Shown: positions 31,089 to 45,076, counted from the stretch's first letter. The stretch: DNA of 64,000 bases from Gammaproteobacteria bacterium (GCA_024235015.1 JACKNG010000006.1:248001-312000); one strand, 5' to 3'. The notes: generated by a model from the sequence alone, not told the origin. A program made the numbers and translations.

Positions 31089-31701
31089 CTTGGTTCACCT
31101 CGGTGACAAATCTTCTCATCTTGTGCGGATCCTTGCGCCCTTTCGCCCGTTCGATACCGCCACTGACGTCGACGGCATAGGGTCGCGTGCGGCGGACGGC
31201 CTCGGCGACGTTGTCCGGGGTCAGGCCGCCGGCGAGGACGAAGGGGCGCGCCAATTGCGCCGGTAGCTGCGCCCAGTCGAAGGTCCGACCGCTGCCGCCG
31301 TAGAGCGCCGCGTCGTAAGTGTCGAGCAACACGGCGCTGGCCTCGGCGTAAGGCGCTGCCGCGGCCTCGATGTCGGTGTCCGGCGCGACGCGGATCGCCT
31401 TGATCCAGCGGCACGGCGCGCCCCGGCAGGCCGCCGGCGACTCGTCGCCATGAAACTGCACGACGCTGACAGCGGTCTCGGCCACGATGCTGCGCACCTC
31501 TTCCGGCGTGGCGTTCACGAACAGCCCCACCGCGGTCACGAACGGCGGCAGGCCGGCCACGATCTCCGCCGCCAGGGCCGGCGTCACGTAGCGCGGGCTC
31601 GGCGGATAGAACACGAAGCCCAGGGCATCGGCGCCGGCCACGACCGCGGCAGCCGCGTCGGCGACGCTGGTGATGCCACAGAACTTGATTCGCACCCGCA
31701 T
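31072..31701 (-). CDS. trpF: Phosphoribosylanthranilate isomerase
   Basis: 209 residues. It isomerises phosphoribosylanthranilate in tryptophan synthesis. Marks: [20 protein letters not shown] with the catalytic Cys, [41 protein letters not shown], and [20 protein letters not shown] with the phosphate-binding glycines and catalytic Asp. Start at ATG 31701 because RIKFCGIT is the standard N-terminus; an upstream in-frame ATG (31734) would add 11 residues. The 239-base gap to truA contains a GTCGCC/GGCGAC hairpin (31850-31873) and no gene. Confidence 0.95.
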   Translation of the reverse strand: MRVRIKFCGITSVADAAAAVVAGADALGFVFYPPSPRYVTPALAAEIVAGLPPFVTAVGLFVNATPEEVRSIVAETAVSVVQFHGDESPAACRGAPCRWIKAIRVAPDTDIEAAAAPYAEASAVLLDTYDAALYGGSGRTFDWAQLPAQLARPFVLAGGLTPDNVAEAVRRTRPYAVDVSGGIERAKGRKDPHKMRRFVTEVNQVECQT

Positions 31702-31940
31702 GACGGCCGTCACCACGCTACCCATTCGAGCCAAGCGGGGAATTATCCCATCTACGCCGCCCGAACCCTAGCGCGATCGCCGGCGCACCGTCGTCGCGGC
31801 CGCCCCGCAAGCCGGTTCGCGGGTTCCCGCTCGCGCTGACCGCACGGCAGTCGCCCGGCCGCCGGGCCGGCGACGCCGCCGCGTGGGAGGATTCGGCGAC
31901 GGCGATTCTGCGCGCGGCCGGGGCCGGCGAGGCTGCAGCA

Positions 31941-32744
31941 CTAGAAGCTGTAACCGTGGTAGGACACCGGCAGCGGCACCGCGCGCGGTGGCGGCGGCAG
32001 ATCGAACCCGGGCGGGTAGCTCACCGCGCGCAGGTAGAGGCCGTCCGGCGGGGCCGTCACCCCGCCGCGCTCGCGCTCGCGGTAGGACAACACCTCGGCC
32101 GCCCACTCCGGCGCGCGCGCGCCGCAGCCGATCTCGGTCAGGACGCCAGCGAAGTTGCGCACCATGTGCTGCAGGAACGCGTTGGCTTCGACCCGCAGAA
32201 CGACGACGTCGTCACGGCGCTCGACCTCGCAACGGTAGACCGTGCGCACCGGGTGGCGCGACTGACAGCCCTTGGCGCGGAAAGACGAGAAGTCGTGCTC
32301 GCCGAGCCAGTGCCGGGCCGCTTCCGCCATGCGCTCGACGTCGAGCGGGCGGTAGTCCCAGGTCACGCGGCCGTGCCACAGGCCGGGCCGGGTGGCTCGG
32401 TTGCAGATGAGATAGGCGTAGGCGCGGGAGCGGGCGCTGAAACGGGCGTGGAAGTCGTCGGCGACTTCGCGCGCCCACAACACCGCGACGTCGCGCGGCA
32501 GGTTGCTGTTGGCGCCGAGCACCCACGAGCGCGCGGTGCGCAGCGCCGGGGTGTCGAAGTGGACGACCTGGTAGAGCGCGTGGACACCGCTGTCGGTGCG
32601 CCCGGCGCAGGTCACCGCGACCGGTTGATTGGCGACCCGCGCCAGGGCCGCCTCGAGTTCGGCTTGTACCGTGCGCACGCCGTGCTGACGTTGCCAGCCG
32701 TTGAAGCCGGCACCGTCGTACTCCACGCCGAGGGCGATGCGCAT
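31941..32744 (-). CDS. truA: tRNA pseudouridine(38-40) synthase
   Basis: 267 residues. TruA makes pseudouridine at positions 38-40 of the tRNA anticodon arm. Marks: VEYDGAGFNGWQRQHGVRTV, the catalytic Asp51 in TCAGRTDSGVHALYQVVHFD, FSARSRAYAYLICNRATRPG, DFSSFRAKGCQSRHPVRTV and FLQHMVRNFAGVLTEIGCG. ATG start. It lies 87 bases after fimV, the order seen in Pseudomonas and relatives (fimV-truA-trpF). Length and motifs are normal. Confidence 0.96.
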   Translation of the reverse strand: MRIALGVEYDGAGFNGWQRQHGVRTVQAELEAALARVANQPVAVTCAGRTDSGVHALYQVVHFDTPALRTARSWVLGANSNLPRDVAVLWAREVADDFHARFSARSRAYAYLICNRATRPGLWHGRVTWDYRPLDVERMAEAARHWLGEHDFSSFRAKGCQSRHPVRTVYRCEVERRDDVVVLRVEANAFLQHMVRNFAGVLTEIGCGARAPEWAAEVLSYRERERGGVTAPPDGLYLRAVSYPPGFDLPPPPRAVPLPVSYHGYSF

Positions 32745-32831
32745 GGGATCAGCCGGTGCCCGCTCCGGCGGCGGCCGCGTTCATGGGCCGCGCACAGGGC
32801 CGACGCCCGCCACCGCGAGCGGCGCCGCGGT

Positions 32832-35800
32832 TCAATCCGGGAGCTGGCCCAGCAAGGCCTGCGCTTCGGACTTCTGCGCCTCGTTGCCGTCGTTCACGAC
32901 CTCGTCGAGAATGGAACGTGCGCCCTCGGTATCGCCGAGCTCGATGTAGGCCTTGGCCAGGTTGAGCTTGGTATCCGCCTCGTCGCTGTCGCTCTGGCGT
33001 TCGGTGTCCTCGTCGACCGGCAGGATCACCGTGCGCTCGTCCTCGAGTTCGAGGTCCATCGGCTGTTCCACCTCGAGCGATACGGTGTCGAGGTGCGCTT
33101 CGTCGTCGACCGCCTCGATTTCCAGAGCCTCGAGCTCGCTCTCGTCGTCGCCCGCCGCGTCGAGGCTGACCGAAGCCATGTCGACCGTCTCTTCACCGGC
33201 AATCGACTCCATGTCGACGGTACCGTCGAGCGCGATGTCGAATTCGCTGACCTCCGAGTCGGGCGTATCGAGCGCGAGCTCGTCGAGCGCGTCGCCTTGC
33301 AGCGAGAGGTCGCCTTCGGCGCCCGGGGTATCGAGCGCGCTGAGCGTGATCTCCAGGCGACCGTCGTCGTCCTCGCTTTCCTCGACGCTGAGACCGTCAC
33401 CGGCCAGCTCGCTGTCGTCGCCGATACCGAGGTCGAAGTCGAGTTCGCTGCCTTCCTCGCCGCCAGCGTCGATGGCCTTGGCCATGTCGACCGTGTCGTC
33501 GTCGACGGTCGTCGCCGCCTCGGTATCGAGTGCCGGCAACGGCTCGTCCCCGCCCTCGTCAGCAAGACCGCCGATGTCGAAATCGATGAGGTCGCCGCCG
33601 CCGCCTTCGGAGGTGGCGCCACCATCGGTCAGGTCGAGCACGTCCTCGTCACCGGAATCCGCCTCGAACGCCGGCGCAACCGATTCGCTGATGTCGAAAT
33701 CGAGCCCCTCGCCCTCGCTATCCCCGCCGACGATGTCGAGCGTGCCGGCATCGTCGTCGGCGTCGCTGGGCACGAGGCCGTCCGGCGCCCGCATCCCCGG
33801 TGAGGTGACGTTGAGGAGGTCGTCGTCCTCGACGCTGGAAATGTCGCCGGTGCGGGTCACGTCGAGCAGGTCGCTGCCCCCGGCATGAGTGTCCTCGAGC
33901 GATTCGAGGTCGAGCACGCCGCCGGCAGTACTGCTGCCGATCTCGAGCAGCTCGGCTTCGCCCGCAGTGATATCGAGCACCTCGTCGTCAGCGGCGCCGG
34001 CCGGCTCGGCGGCGTCGCCGCCGGTGAGATCGAGCACTTCCTCGTCGTCGTCGGCAGCGGCCGTCAGGTCGAGCATGCCGCCATCGTCGAAATCGTCGGC
34101 ATCGGTAATGTCGAGGACGCCGTCATCGACCTCGGCGGGCAACTCGAGCGCACCCTCGTCGGCTTCGTCGTTGCCGGCCGTGATGTCGAACACGTCTTCG
34201 TCTTCGGCACTGGCCGTCAGGTCGAGCGCCTCGTCCGCGTCGGCGCTGGCGGTCAGGTCGAGCACGTCGTCCTCGCCGGCGCTGGCCGTCAGGTCGAGTA
34301 CCCCGCTGTCGTCCTCGCCAGCACCATCGGCACCGAGATCGAAGTCGAGGCCGTCGTCGTCGCCGCCCGGGACCTGGGCGACGGTGTCCGCGCCGACTTC
34401 CTCTGCAGCGCCGGAATCGCCGGTGATGTCGACGAACGCCTTGCCTTCCTGCGGCGCGCTCGCTGTGGCCGCGGCATCGCCGCCGGCCGCGAAGAGCTCG
34501 CGCTCCGGGGACATCTCCGTCCACATCGCGACCGCGCTCGGCCACAGGGTGTCGTCCTCGCCGACCGCTTCGTGCAGCTGGCGTGCAGCCGCTTCGTAGG
34601 CCGCCCGATCGTTCGAGGAGTAGTAGACCTCGAGCAGGCGCAGCTTGTACTCGTGACGATCCGGGTATTGCTCGATGACCCGCTTGACCAGTTCTTCCGC
34701 CTGGTCGAAGCGCTCGTAGGCGAGGTAGACATTGACCTCCTCGAGCGGGTCTTCCTCGTCCTGCGCCGGGGGCGGCGTCACCACCGGGACGTCGGTCACC
34801 GGCTCCTCCTCCGCCTCGGCTTCGATCGTCGCGCTCGGGTCGAACTCGGTCGCCGCTGCGGACGACTCCCCACCGATTTCGGTCGGCGCCTCGCTGGCTG
34901 TCTCGTCGTCCTCCTCGGGTTCGATCGGCACCGCGGTGGCCGCCGTGACGGTCGCGGCCGCCGCGGCCGGAGCCGCTGTCGGGCTCACGCTCTCGGCGCC
35001 GCCACGGCGACGGGCCAGGGTCACGATGACGGCCACGAACAGGCCCAGGATCAGGGCCGCAGCCCCGCCGAGCACGGTCAGGCTGCCACCCGGCACCATC
35101 GCCGCAATGTGTTCGGGTACGAGGTTGGCCGGAAAGCTGCGCGCCGGCGGCGGCGGTACCACGATCGTCGATTCGTCGGCGACCACGATTTCTTCCTCGG
35201 GCTCCCCGGCCGGCTCTTCGACCATGCCGGCCTCGTCGCCCGGGCCGCCTGCGACCGCGCTTTCGTCTTCGTCCATGCCGGGCGGCATTTCTTCCGCCGC
35301 CGCTTCCGCGTCGCCGGCTTCTGCGGTGACATCCGCACCGCCTTCGTCGGCCGTACCCTCGCTGGCCACGCCGGTAGCCTCGTGCGCTGCCGCCGTGATG
35401 TCGCCGTGGTCGATGCCGAGCTCGGCCAGGCGCGCCTGCAGGGCCGCGAGTTCCTCGTCCTTGATATTCACCTGCCGCTGCAGGATGTCGATGATTTCTT
35501 CGGCTTCGGTCAGCTTGCTCTCGAGGTCGGCGTTCTGCTGCGAACGGGCGTCGATCTCCTCGCGCAGCAAATCCGAGCCCGCACCGCCACTGGCACCGCC
35601 CGGGGCACCACCGCCGTCCGCGCCGCCCGGCGCGACCAGTTCGAGACGCGAACCGTCGGCGCCACGCGTCGCGCCCGCGGCCGGCTGCCCACCGGCTGGC
35701 GCCCCGACCGGTTGCGCGGCCGGCGCCGACGCGACCTGGCCACGGTAGCTTTCCCACAGCTGGTGCTGCCGCAGGACCTCGGCGAAGGCATCGTGCGCGG

Positions 35801-36527
35801 AGACCGCGGTCAGGTCACCGCGCTCCGGCAACCGCAGCACCGCGCCACGGCGCAGCAGGTTGACGTTGTTCTCGCTGAAGGCCTCGGGGTTCGCGCGCAG
35901 CAGGGCGAGCATCATCTGCTGCACCGTCACCGACTCGTCGGGACGGTTGGCCGATGCGATGGACCACAGCGTGTCGGTGGCGCCGACCGGGCCGATGACC
36001 GTACCGGCCACGTAGTCGCCGCCCGCCATGGTGGTGCGCGGCGCGCCGCCGGCGCTGGCCACCGCGGCGGTCGATGGCGGGCTCGGCGGAGCCGTCACTG
36101 CGGCGGGTGCCGGCGCCGCCATGCGGCGGTTGGCGTCGTACAGCGGCGGGTCGAGCAGCACGGTGTATTCGCGCACCAGCCGGCCCTTCAGCCAGTTCAC
36201 CTCGAGCAGGAAGTTGAGGTAGGGCTCGCGAATGGAATCTTTCGACGTGACGGCGATGAAGTCGCCGCTGCCGCTGTCGTCGATGGTGAAGCGCAGGTTG
36301 CGCAGTACCGGGTTGAAATCGATGCCGGCGCGCTCGAACTGCTCGATCGACGCGAGCGATATCTTGAGCGCATCGAAGTCCTCCGCGGTCGCACCGAGGA
36401 TCGGTATGCGGCCCGCGAAGGGTTCGTTGAGATGGGAGTCCGACTGCAGCGGGCCGAGGCCCAGCGCGAAGGTTAGCGTACTGACCGTACAGCCAAGTAT
36501 CAGGGCGACGGCTCGATTCCGTAGCAT
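32832..36527 (-). CDS. fimV: FimV/HubP-type polar hub protein with LysM and TPR-like ends
   Basis: 1231 residues. Signal-like N-terminus (AVALILGCTVSTLTFALGLG), a FimV N-terminal domain (about 24-130: LNEPFAGRIPILGATAEDFD), a LysM-like module (about 170-225: TDTLWSIASANRPDESVTVQ to VLRLPE), a coiled coil (about 320-375), one membrane helix (about 478-500: GAAALILGLFVAVIVTLARR), a TPR-like stretch (about 595-660), a very acidic repeat region (about 730-960) and a C-terminal TPR-like FimV motif (TKLNLAKAYIELGDTEGARS). Such proteins organise the cell pole, type IV pili and twitching in Pseudomonas and the chromosome origin in Vibrio (HubP). Context asd-fimV-truA is the classical one. The acidic region suggests very high negative charge in the cytosol. 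Confidence 0.93.
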   Translation of the reverse strand: MLRNRAVALILGCTVSTLTFALGLGPLQSDSHLNEPFAGRIPILGATAEDFDALKISLASIEQFERAGIDFNPVLRNLRFTIDDSGSGDFIAVTSKDSIREPYLNFLLEVNWLKGRLVREYTVLLDPPLYDANRRMAAPAPAAVTAPPSPPSTAAVASAGGAPRTTMAGGDYVAGTVIGPVGATDTLWSIASANRPDESVTVQQMMLALLRANPEAFSENNVNLLRRGAVLRLPERGDLTAVSAHDAFAEVLRQHQLWESYRGQVASAPAAQPVGAPAGGQPAAGATRGADGSRLELVAPGGADGGGAPGGASGGAGSDLLREEIDARSQQNADLESKLTEAEEIIDILQRQVNIKDEELAALQARLAELGIDHGDITAAAHEATGVASEGTADEGGADVTAEAGDAEAAAEEMPPGMDEDESAVAGGPGDEAGMVEEPAGEPEEEIVVADESTIVVPPPPARSFPANLVPEHIAAMVPGGSLTVLGGAAALILGLFVAVIVTLARRRGGAESVSPTAAPAAAAATVTAATAVPIEPEEDDETASEAPTEIGGESSAAATEFDPSATIEAEAEEEPVTDVPVVTPPPAQDEEDPLEEVNVYLAYERFDQAEELVKRVIEQYPDRHEYKLRLLEVYYSSNDRAAYEAAARQLHEAVGEDDTLWPSAVAMWTEMSPERELFAAGGDAAATASAPQEGKAFVDITGDSGAAEEVGADTVAQVPGGDDDGLDFDLGADGAGEDDSGVLDLTASAGEDDVLDLTASADADEALDLTASAEDEDVFDITAGNDEADEGALELPAEVDDGVLDITDADDFDDGGMLDLTAAADDDEEVLDLTGGDAAEPAGAADDEVLDITAGEAELLEIGSSTAGGVLDLESLEDTHAGGSDLLDVTRTGDISSVEDDDLLNVTSPGMRAPDGLVPSDADDDAGTLDIVGGDSEGEGLDFDISESVAPAFEADSGDEDVLDLTDGGATSEGGGGDLIDFDIGGLADEGGDEPLPALDTEAATTVDDDTVDMAKAIDAGGEEGSELDFDLGIGDDSELAGDGLSVEESEDDDGRLEITLSALDTPGAEGDLSLQGDALDELALDTPDSEVSEFDIALDGTVDMESIAGEETVDMASVSLDAAGDDESELEALEIEAVDDEAHLDTVSLEVEQPMDLELEDERTVILPVDEDTERQSDSDEADTKLNLAKAYIELGDTEGARSILDEVVNDGNEAQKSEAQALLGQLPD
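33650..34331 (-). repeat. Acidic LDLT repeats inside FimV
   Basis: At least twelve copies of a short motif of the form (V/A/M/L)(L/F)D(L/I/V)T followed by 6-16 mostly Asp, Glu, Ala and Gly residues, for example VLDLTASAGEDD, VLDLTASADADE, ALDLTASAEDED, MLDLTAAADDDEE, VLDITAGEAEL, VLDLTDGGATS. The DNA copies share the core GGTCAGGTCGAG on the plus strand. The unit length drifts from 12 to about 25 residues, so the array has diverged except for the first three copies. Confidence 0.7.
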
Positions 36528-36641
36528 GTCGTCATTCCTTCCGATCGGTTAGCGCACGATTGCCTGGTCGCGTGGCCATCGCACGCGACGGACGCTGCGG
36601 GTTCCACTCGCGCACCGGCAGCCCCGAACCTTCGAAGATTC

Positions 36642-36666
36642 TTTATAATTGCCGACTAACTATAGC

Positions 36667-36672
<6 letters not shown>
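36642..36672 (-). promoter_or_regulatory. Candidate fimV promoter in an AT-rich island
   Basis: On the minus strand TTGTAA (36672-36667) and TATAAA (36647-36642) are 19 bases apart, about 115 bases upstream of the fimV ATG; the -35 overlaps the asd stop codon. The plus strand reads a perfect TATAAT at 36644-36649 without a matching -35. The 139-base fimV/asd gap has no other feature. Confidence 0.4.
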
Positions 36673-37689
<1,017 letters not shown>

Positions 37690-37713
37690 GGTCAATGAGC
37701 CTCCGTAATTTGT

Positions 37714-38796
37714 TCAGGCCGCGCCGAGCGCGTCGATCACGGCCGTGGTCATGTCCGCCGTGCCGACCGCCCGGTCGTCGGCGCCGGCGATGTCCGCCGT
37801 GCGGATACCGCCTTCCAGCACCCGCGCCACGGCAGCCTCGAGCCGGTCGGCGAGGGCCGCCTCGTTCAAGGTGTAACGCAGCATCATGCTCGCCGAGAGG
37901 ATGGTCGCGAGTGGGTTGGCGACGCCGCGACCGGCGATGTCGGGCGCCGAACCGTGGACCGGTTCGAACAGGCCCTTGCCGTTCGCATCGAGCGACGCCG
38001 AGGGCAGCATACCGATCGAGCCGGTCAGCATGGCGGCGAGATCGGAGAGGATATCGCCGAACATGTTGGTCGTGACGATGACGTCGAACTGCTTGGGCGT
38101 GCGCACCAGCTGCATCGAGGCATTGTCGACGTACATGTGGCTGAGCTCGACGTCGGGATAGTCGCGGCCGACCGTCTCGGCCACCTCCCGCCACAACTCG
38201 CTGACTTCCAGCACGTTGGCCTTGTCGACCGAACACAGCCGCTTGCCGCGCTTGCGTGCGATGTCGAAACCCGACCGCATGATGCGCTCGATCTCGTCCT
38301 CGCGGTATTCGAGGGTATTGAAACCGCGGCGCCGTCCGTCGGCCAGGGTCTCGATACCGCGCGGCTGGCCGAAGTAGATGCCGCCAGTCAGCTCGCGGAT
38401 GATCATGATGTCGAGCCCGGCAACGACGTCACGCTTGAGGCTCGAAGCGTCGGCCAGGGCGGGAAACAGCACGGCCGGGCGCAGGTTGCAGTAGAACCCC
38501 AGCTCGGAACGCAGCCGCAGCAACCCGCGTTCGGGCCGGATGGCGCGTTCGACCTGGTCCCATTTCGGGCCGCCGACCGCGCCGAGCAGGATGGCATCGG
38601 CGGACCGCGCGAGGTCCAACGTGGCCGCTGGCAGTGAATCGCCGTGCGCGTCGATGGCGCAACCACCCATCAGGGCATGTTCGAACTCGCAGGCAAACCC
38701 GAACCGGTCGCGCAACGCCCCGAGAACCTGCTCCGTGGCGCCGACGATCTCGGGCCCGATGCCGTCGCCGGCCAGTAACAGGATCTTGTGCGCCAT
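37714..38796 (-). CDS. leuB: 3-isopropylmalate dehydrogenase
   Basis: 360 residues. NAD-dependent oxidation and decarboxylation of 3-isopropylmalate in leucine synthesis. Marks: [95 protein letters not shown] and [21 protein letters not shown] 38796 opens the standard N-terminus; upstream in-frame codons are Cys/Pro-rich and unlikely. leuC and leuD, often just upstream in Pseudomonas, are replaced by the divergent dapC gene 128 bases away. Confidence 0.96.
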   Translation of the reverse strand: MAHKILLLAGDGIGPEIVGATEQVLGALRDRFGFACEFEHALMGGCAIDAHGDSLPAATLDLARSADAILLGAVGGPKWDQVERAIRPERGLLRLRSELGFYCNLRPAVLFPALADASSLKRDVVAGLDIMIIRELTGGIYFGQPRGIETLADGRRRGFNTLEYREDEIERIMRSGFDIARKRGKRLCSVDKANVLEVSELWREVAETVGRDYPDVELSHMYVDNASMQLVRTPKQFDVIVTTNMFGDILSDLAAMLTGSIGMLPSASLDANGKGLFEPVHGSAPDIAGRGVANPLATILSASMMLRYTLNEAALADRLEAAVARVLEGGIRTADIAGADDRAVGTADMTTAVIDALGAA

Positions 38797-38887
38797 CGTG
38801 CTGCCTCGCGTGAAAAATGGGGCGCAAGGATACAGTAAAGCCCGCACCCGGTGTACCGCGCACACCGTCGGCGGCGGCGCTTTCGGC

Positions 38888-38893
38888 TATACT
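38888..38893 (+). promoter_or_regulatory. Possible -10 box for dapC-dapD
   Basis: TATACT in CGGCTATACTCGCGCGC, 31 bases upstream of the dapC ATG, in the divergent gap with leuB. It fits the GCTATAATNGCGCG-like pattern seen at many gammaproteobacterial promoters; the -35 is weak. Calls rest on the hexamer and position only. Confidence 0.4.
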
Positions 38894-38924
38894 CGCGCGC
38901 TTTCCCGCTACGCCCCCGGCCGCC

Positions 38925-40124
38925 ATGAATCCCGGATTGGACGAACTCCAGCCGTACCCGTTCGAACGTCTCGCCGCGCTGCGTGCGCGGGTCGCGCCAC
39001 CGCCCGGGCGGCCGCTGATCAACCTTTCCATCGGCGAACCCCAGCACCCGACCCCGCGGTGCGTGCACGATGCCCTGGTCGCGCATCTCGATGCCACCGC
39101 CAAGTACCCGGCGACACGCGGGCTGCCCGAGCTGCGCACGGCGATAACGGACTGGGCGACGCGCCGATTCGAGCTGCCCGCCGGCGGGCTCGATGCCGAA
39201 CGCCACGTGCTGCCGGTGAACGGCACGCGCGAGGCGCTGTTCGCCATTACCCAGGCAATCTACAGCCGCCGGCCCGGCAAGCCGCGGGTGGCGATGCCCA
39301 ATCCCTTCTACCAGATCTACGAGGGCGCAGCCCTGCTCGCAGGCGCACGCCCGTTCTTCCTGCCCTGCCCTGCCGAACGCGGATTCCGTCCCGATTTCGC
39401 CGCCGTGCCGGCCTCGGCCTGGCAGGGCATCGAACTCGTCTACGTCTGCTCGCCGGGCAACCCGTCGGGCGCGGTACTGAACGACGACGACTATGCCGTC
39501 CTGATCGAACTCGCCGACCGCCACGACTTCGTCGTCGTCGCCGACGAGTGCTACAGCGAGCTCTACCTCGACGAGTCCGCACCGCCCCTCGGCCTGCTGC
39601 AGTGGTGTGCACGCCATGGCCGCGACGACTACGCCCGCTGCATGGTCATGCACAGCCTGTCGAAACGCTCGAACGCACCCGGCCTACGCTCCGGTTTCGT
39701 CGCCGGCGATGCCGACCTGATCGCGAGCTTCCTGCGCTATCGCACCTACCAGGGCGGCGCGATGTCGGTCCCGGTCCAGCACGCCAGCATCGCGGCATGG
39801 CGCGACGAGGCTCACGTGCGCGACAACCGCGCGCAATATCGCGCCAAGTTCGACGCCGTGCTCGCCTGCCTCGCGCCGGCGATTAAGGTGAGCGCGCCGG
39901 CCGCCGGCTTCTACCTCTGGCCGGAGCTGCCCGTCGACGGCATCAGCGCCTGCGAACGATTGCTCGGCGAAGCCGGTGTGCTGACCCTGCCAGGCGCTTT
40001 CCTGGCGCGCGACGTCGATGGCTACAACCCCGGTGCGCGGCGCCTGCGCATCGCCCTCGTCGCCGATCTCGACGAGTGCGTCGAGGCGGCGGCGCGTATC
40101 GTCCCCGTCTTGAACAACCTTTGA
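38925..40124 (+). CDS. dapC: Succinyldiaminopimelate transaminase
   Basis: 399 residues, class I/II PLP aminotransferase. Marks: [73 protein letters not shown] and the PLP lysine in [20 protein letters not shown]. The family signature and the adjacent dapD (11 bases downstream) support the succinylase branch of lysine/diaminopimelate synthesis. ATG 38925 opens [16 protein letters not shown], the usual start. An alternative is a general N-succinyl amino acid transaminase, less likely in this context. Confidence 0.93.
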   Translation: MNPGLDELQPYPFERLAALRARVAPPPGRPLINLSIGEPQHPTPRCVHDALVAHLDATAKYPATRGLPELRTAITDWATRRFELPAGGLDAERHVLPVNGTREALFAITQAIYSRRPGKPRVAMPNPFYQIYEGAALLAGARPFFLPCPAERGFRPDFAAVPASAWQGIELVYVCSPGNPSGAVLNDDDYAVLIELADRHDFVVVADECYSELYLDESAPPLGLLQWCARHGRDDYARCMVMHSLSKRSNAPGLRSGFVAGDADLIASFLRYRTYQGGAMSVPVQHASIAAWRDEAHVRDNRAQYRAKFDAVLACLAPAIKVSAPAAGFYLWPELPVDGISACERLLGEAGVLTLPGAFLARDVDGYNPGARRLRIALVADLDECVEAAARIVPVLNNL

Positions 40125-40134
40125 GGAGAACACC

Positions 40135-40959
<825 letters not shown>

Positions 40960-40972
40960 GACGGGCGCGGCG

Positions 40973-42349
40973 TCAGGCCGCGCAATCCGCTGCGCCGCTG
41001 CCGGTCACCGCGCTGACGGCGTCGGCCAGCTGGTGGGCCAGGGTGTCGACGGTGCGCGCATCCTGGCCTTCCACCATCACCCGGATGAGCGGCTCGGTGC
41101 CAGACGCGCGCAGCAGCACGCGACCGCTGTCGCCAAGTTCGGCCTCGACCGCGGCGACCGCCTGGCGCACCTCCGGCAAGGCCATGACGTCACTCTTCTT
41201 GTCGATGCGCACGTTGACCAGAGTCTGCGGGAACTTGCGCATGCCGCGCTTGAGGTCGACCAGCGACTGCTCGTTGGCGCTCATCGCTTCGAGCACCTGC
41301 AGGGCAGAGATGATGCCATCGCCGGTGGTCGTGAGATCGAGGCAGATGATGTGGCCGGACGATTCGCCGCCCAGCGTCCAGCCGCTCTCTTGCAGCTTCT
41401 CCAGGATGTAACGATCGCCGACCTTGACGCGTTCGAAGCCGAGACCGAGCGTGCGAATGGCCTGTTCGAGCCCGAGGTTGCTCATCTGCGTCCCGACCAC
41501 GCCACCGCGCAGCGCACCGGTCTGGTAACGGCGCCGCGCGATGATGAAAGTCAGTTCGTCGCCGTCCACTGTCTCGCCGGCACCGTCGACCATGATCAGG
41601 CGGTCACCGTCTCCGTCGAGCGCGATACCGACATCGGCACCGTGCCTGGCGACCGCGGCCTGCAGGGCCTCGGGGTCGGTGGCACCGCAACGGTCGTTGA
41701 TGTTGAAACCGTCCGGATTGACGCCCAGGGTGACGACGTCGGCACCGAGTTCGGCGAACACGGCCGGGGCGATGTGGTAAGTCGCACCGTGTGCGCAGTC
41801 GACCACGACCTTGAGGCCGGCGAGGTTGAGCCCGGCGCGTACCGTGCTCTTGCAGAATTCGATGTAGCGGCCGGCCGCGTCCTCGACGCGACGCGCTTTG
41901 CCGAGATCGCGCGAGACCACGGTCTCCAGCGGGCGATCGAGTTCGGCCTCGATTTCCAGTTCGATGTCGTCCGGCAGCTTGGTGCCGGCATGCGAGAAGA
42001 ACTTGATGCCGTTGTCGTCGAACGGGTTGTGCGACGCGCTGATGACGATGCCGGCCTTGGCGTGGAAAGTCCGCGTCAGGTAGGCGATACCGGGGGTCGG
42101 CATCGGCCCGAGCAGGTGGATGTCGATGCCGGCGGCCGACAGTCCCGCCTCCAGCGCCGACTCGAACATGTAGCCCGACACCCGGGTATCCTTGCCGATC
42201 AGGACCTTCTGCCGGCCCGGTGCCCTGGCGCCGAGCACGCGACCGGCGGCCCAGCCGAGCTTCATGACGAAATCCGGTGTGATCGGCGGCTGACCGACCG
42301 TGCCGCGGATGCCATCGGTGCCGAAATACCTACGCTCACGCTGCGTCAT
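40973..42349 (-). CDS. glmM: Phosphoglucosamine mutase
   Basis: 458 residues. GlmM turns glucosamine 6-phosphate into the 1-phosphate for UDP-GlcNAc. Marks: [20 protein letters not shown], the phosphoserine in [20 protein letters not shown], magnesium loop [16 protein letters not shown], substrate loop [13 protein letters not shown] and phosphate site [18 protein letters not shown] 42349 opens [13 protein letters not shown]; an upstream in-frame ATG (42367) is less likely. In many gammaproteobacteria folP lies between ftsH and glmM; here only 87 bases separate them. Confidence 0.97.
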   Translation of the reverse strand: MTQRERRYFGTDGIRGTVGQPPITPDFVMKLGWAAGRVLGARAPGRQKVLIGKDTRVSGYMFESALEAGLSAAGIDIHLLGPMPTPGIAYLTRTFHAKAGIVISASHNPFDDNGIKFFSHAGTKLPDDIELEIEAELDRPLETVVSRDLGKARRVEDAAGRYIEFCKSTVRAGLNLAGLKVVVDCAHGATYHIAPAVFAELGADVVTLGVNPDGFNINDRCGATDPEALQAAVARHGADVGIALDGDGDRLIMVDGAGETVDGDELTFIIARRRYQTGALRGGVVGTQMSNLGLEQAIRTLGLGFERVKVGDRYILEKLQESGWTLGGESSGHIICLDLTTTGDGIISALQVLEAMSANEQSLVDLKRGMRKFPQTLVNVRIDKKSDVMALPEVRQAVAAVEAELGDSGRVLLRASGTEPLIRVMVEGQDARTVDTLAHQLADAVSAVTGSGAADCAA

Positions 42350-42372
42350 CGCATATCCCCTGTGCATGCCGT

Positions 42373-42415
42373 GCGGGCACCGCCGCGCGCCTTGCGGCGC
42401 GCGCGTGTGCCCCGC
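42373..42415 (-). other. GC-rich inverted repeat between ftsH and glmM
   Basis: Outer arms GCGGGCAC and GTGCCCCGC enclose an inner GCCGC/GCGGC stem. It fills the 87-base space where folP would usually be. No U-run follows on the minus strand, so read-through from ftsH into glmM is possible; it could slow or protect the message. Confidence 0.4.
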
Positions 42416-42436
42416 CCTGCCCCGATCGCGGTTCGA

Positions 42437-44368
<1,932 letters not shown>

Positions 44369-44449
44369 AGACCTACCTGGCATCCGGTCGGCGGCGGGAC
44401 TCAGCAGCGGGGGCGGAGAGCGCCGGAGTGCGTTTTGCAACGCAAAAAA

Positions 44450-45073
44450 CTATATAACAAAACCCCTGGCCACGACATAAAACTCCCGTGACCGTGCCCG
44501 CGACGCATCGGGCTTGCGCCGCGACACCTCGTCGAACGCCCTGCGCAGTTCCCGCACGAAATGCTCGGTGCCGGCGTACTCGAAGAGTTTGATCAGCAGC
44601 GCGCCGCCCGGTCGCAGGAATTCGCGGGCGAACTCCAGACACATCGCCGCCAGTTCCTCGGCCGCCGCCTCGTCTCGGATCGCGATACCCGTGATATTGG
44701 GCGCCATGTCGGACATTACAAGGTCGACCTGTTCGCCGCCGAGCGCCTCGCGTACGCGCAGCCTCACTGCCTCTTCGCGGCAATCGCCCTGGATCACGGT
44801 AGCGCCCGGCACGGCATCCATCTTTAGGACATCGAGGGCGACCACGGTTCCCCGCGCACCGACCTTTTCGGCTGCGACCTGGGTCCAGCCGCCCGGCGCC
44901 GCACCAAGATCGAGCACGCGCAGGCCGGGCCGGAGCAGCTTGTCGCGCTGGGTGAGTTCGCGCAGCTTGTAAGCCGCGCGGGAGCGATAGCCTTCCTGCT
45001 GGCGCTGCTTGACGTAGGCGTCGCCGGCCTGGCGCTGCAGCCAACGGCTGCTGGACGGCGAACGCCGCCCCAC
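44450..45073 (-). CDS. rlmE: 23S rRNA (uridine-2'-O)-methyltransferase RlmE (FtsJ)
   Basis: 207 residues. It methylates U2552 of 23S rRNA with S-adenosylmethionine. Marks: SSSRWLQRQAGDAYVKQRQQ, SRAAYKLRELTQRDKLLRPG, the SAM loop VLDLGAAPGGWTQVAAEKV, DLVMSDMAPNITG with the catalytic Asp, LLIKLFEYAG with the catalytic Lys and REFYVVARGF. A GTG start (45073) is used, 3 bases after the greA stop. The yhbY gene found beside rlmE in many relatives is absent here. Next is ftsH, the conserved partner. Confidence 0.95.
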   Translation of the reverse strand: MGRRSPSSSRWLQRQAGDAYVKQRQQEGYRSRAAYKLRELTQRDKLLRPGLRVLDLGAAPGGWTQVAAEKVGARGTVVALDVLKMDAVPGATVIQGDCREEAVRLRVREALGGEQVDLVMSDMAPNITGIAIRDEAAAEELAAMCLEFAREFLRPGGALLIKLFEYAGTEHFVRELRRAFDEVSRRKPDASRARSREFYVVARGFVI

Positions 45074-45076
45074 GCG

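Noticed and set aside
33650..34331. Tandem repeats considered as a CRISPR array
   Set aside because: Unit length varies, the reading frame of fimV is kept throughout, and there are no unique spacers of constant size or cas genes.
33885..36476. A long plus-strand frame opposite fimV
   Set aside because: It mirrors the repetitive acidic region of fimV and has no family motif or ribosome-binding site.
38827..38837. GGATACAGTAAAG near leuB as a third copy of the REP-like core
   Set aside because: It shares only a few bases with GGGACAGTATACTT, lacks the central GTATAC and has no inverted partner.
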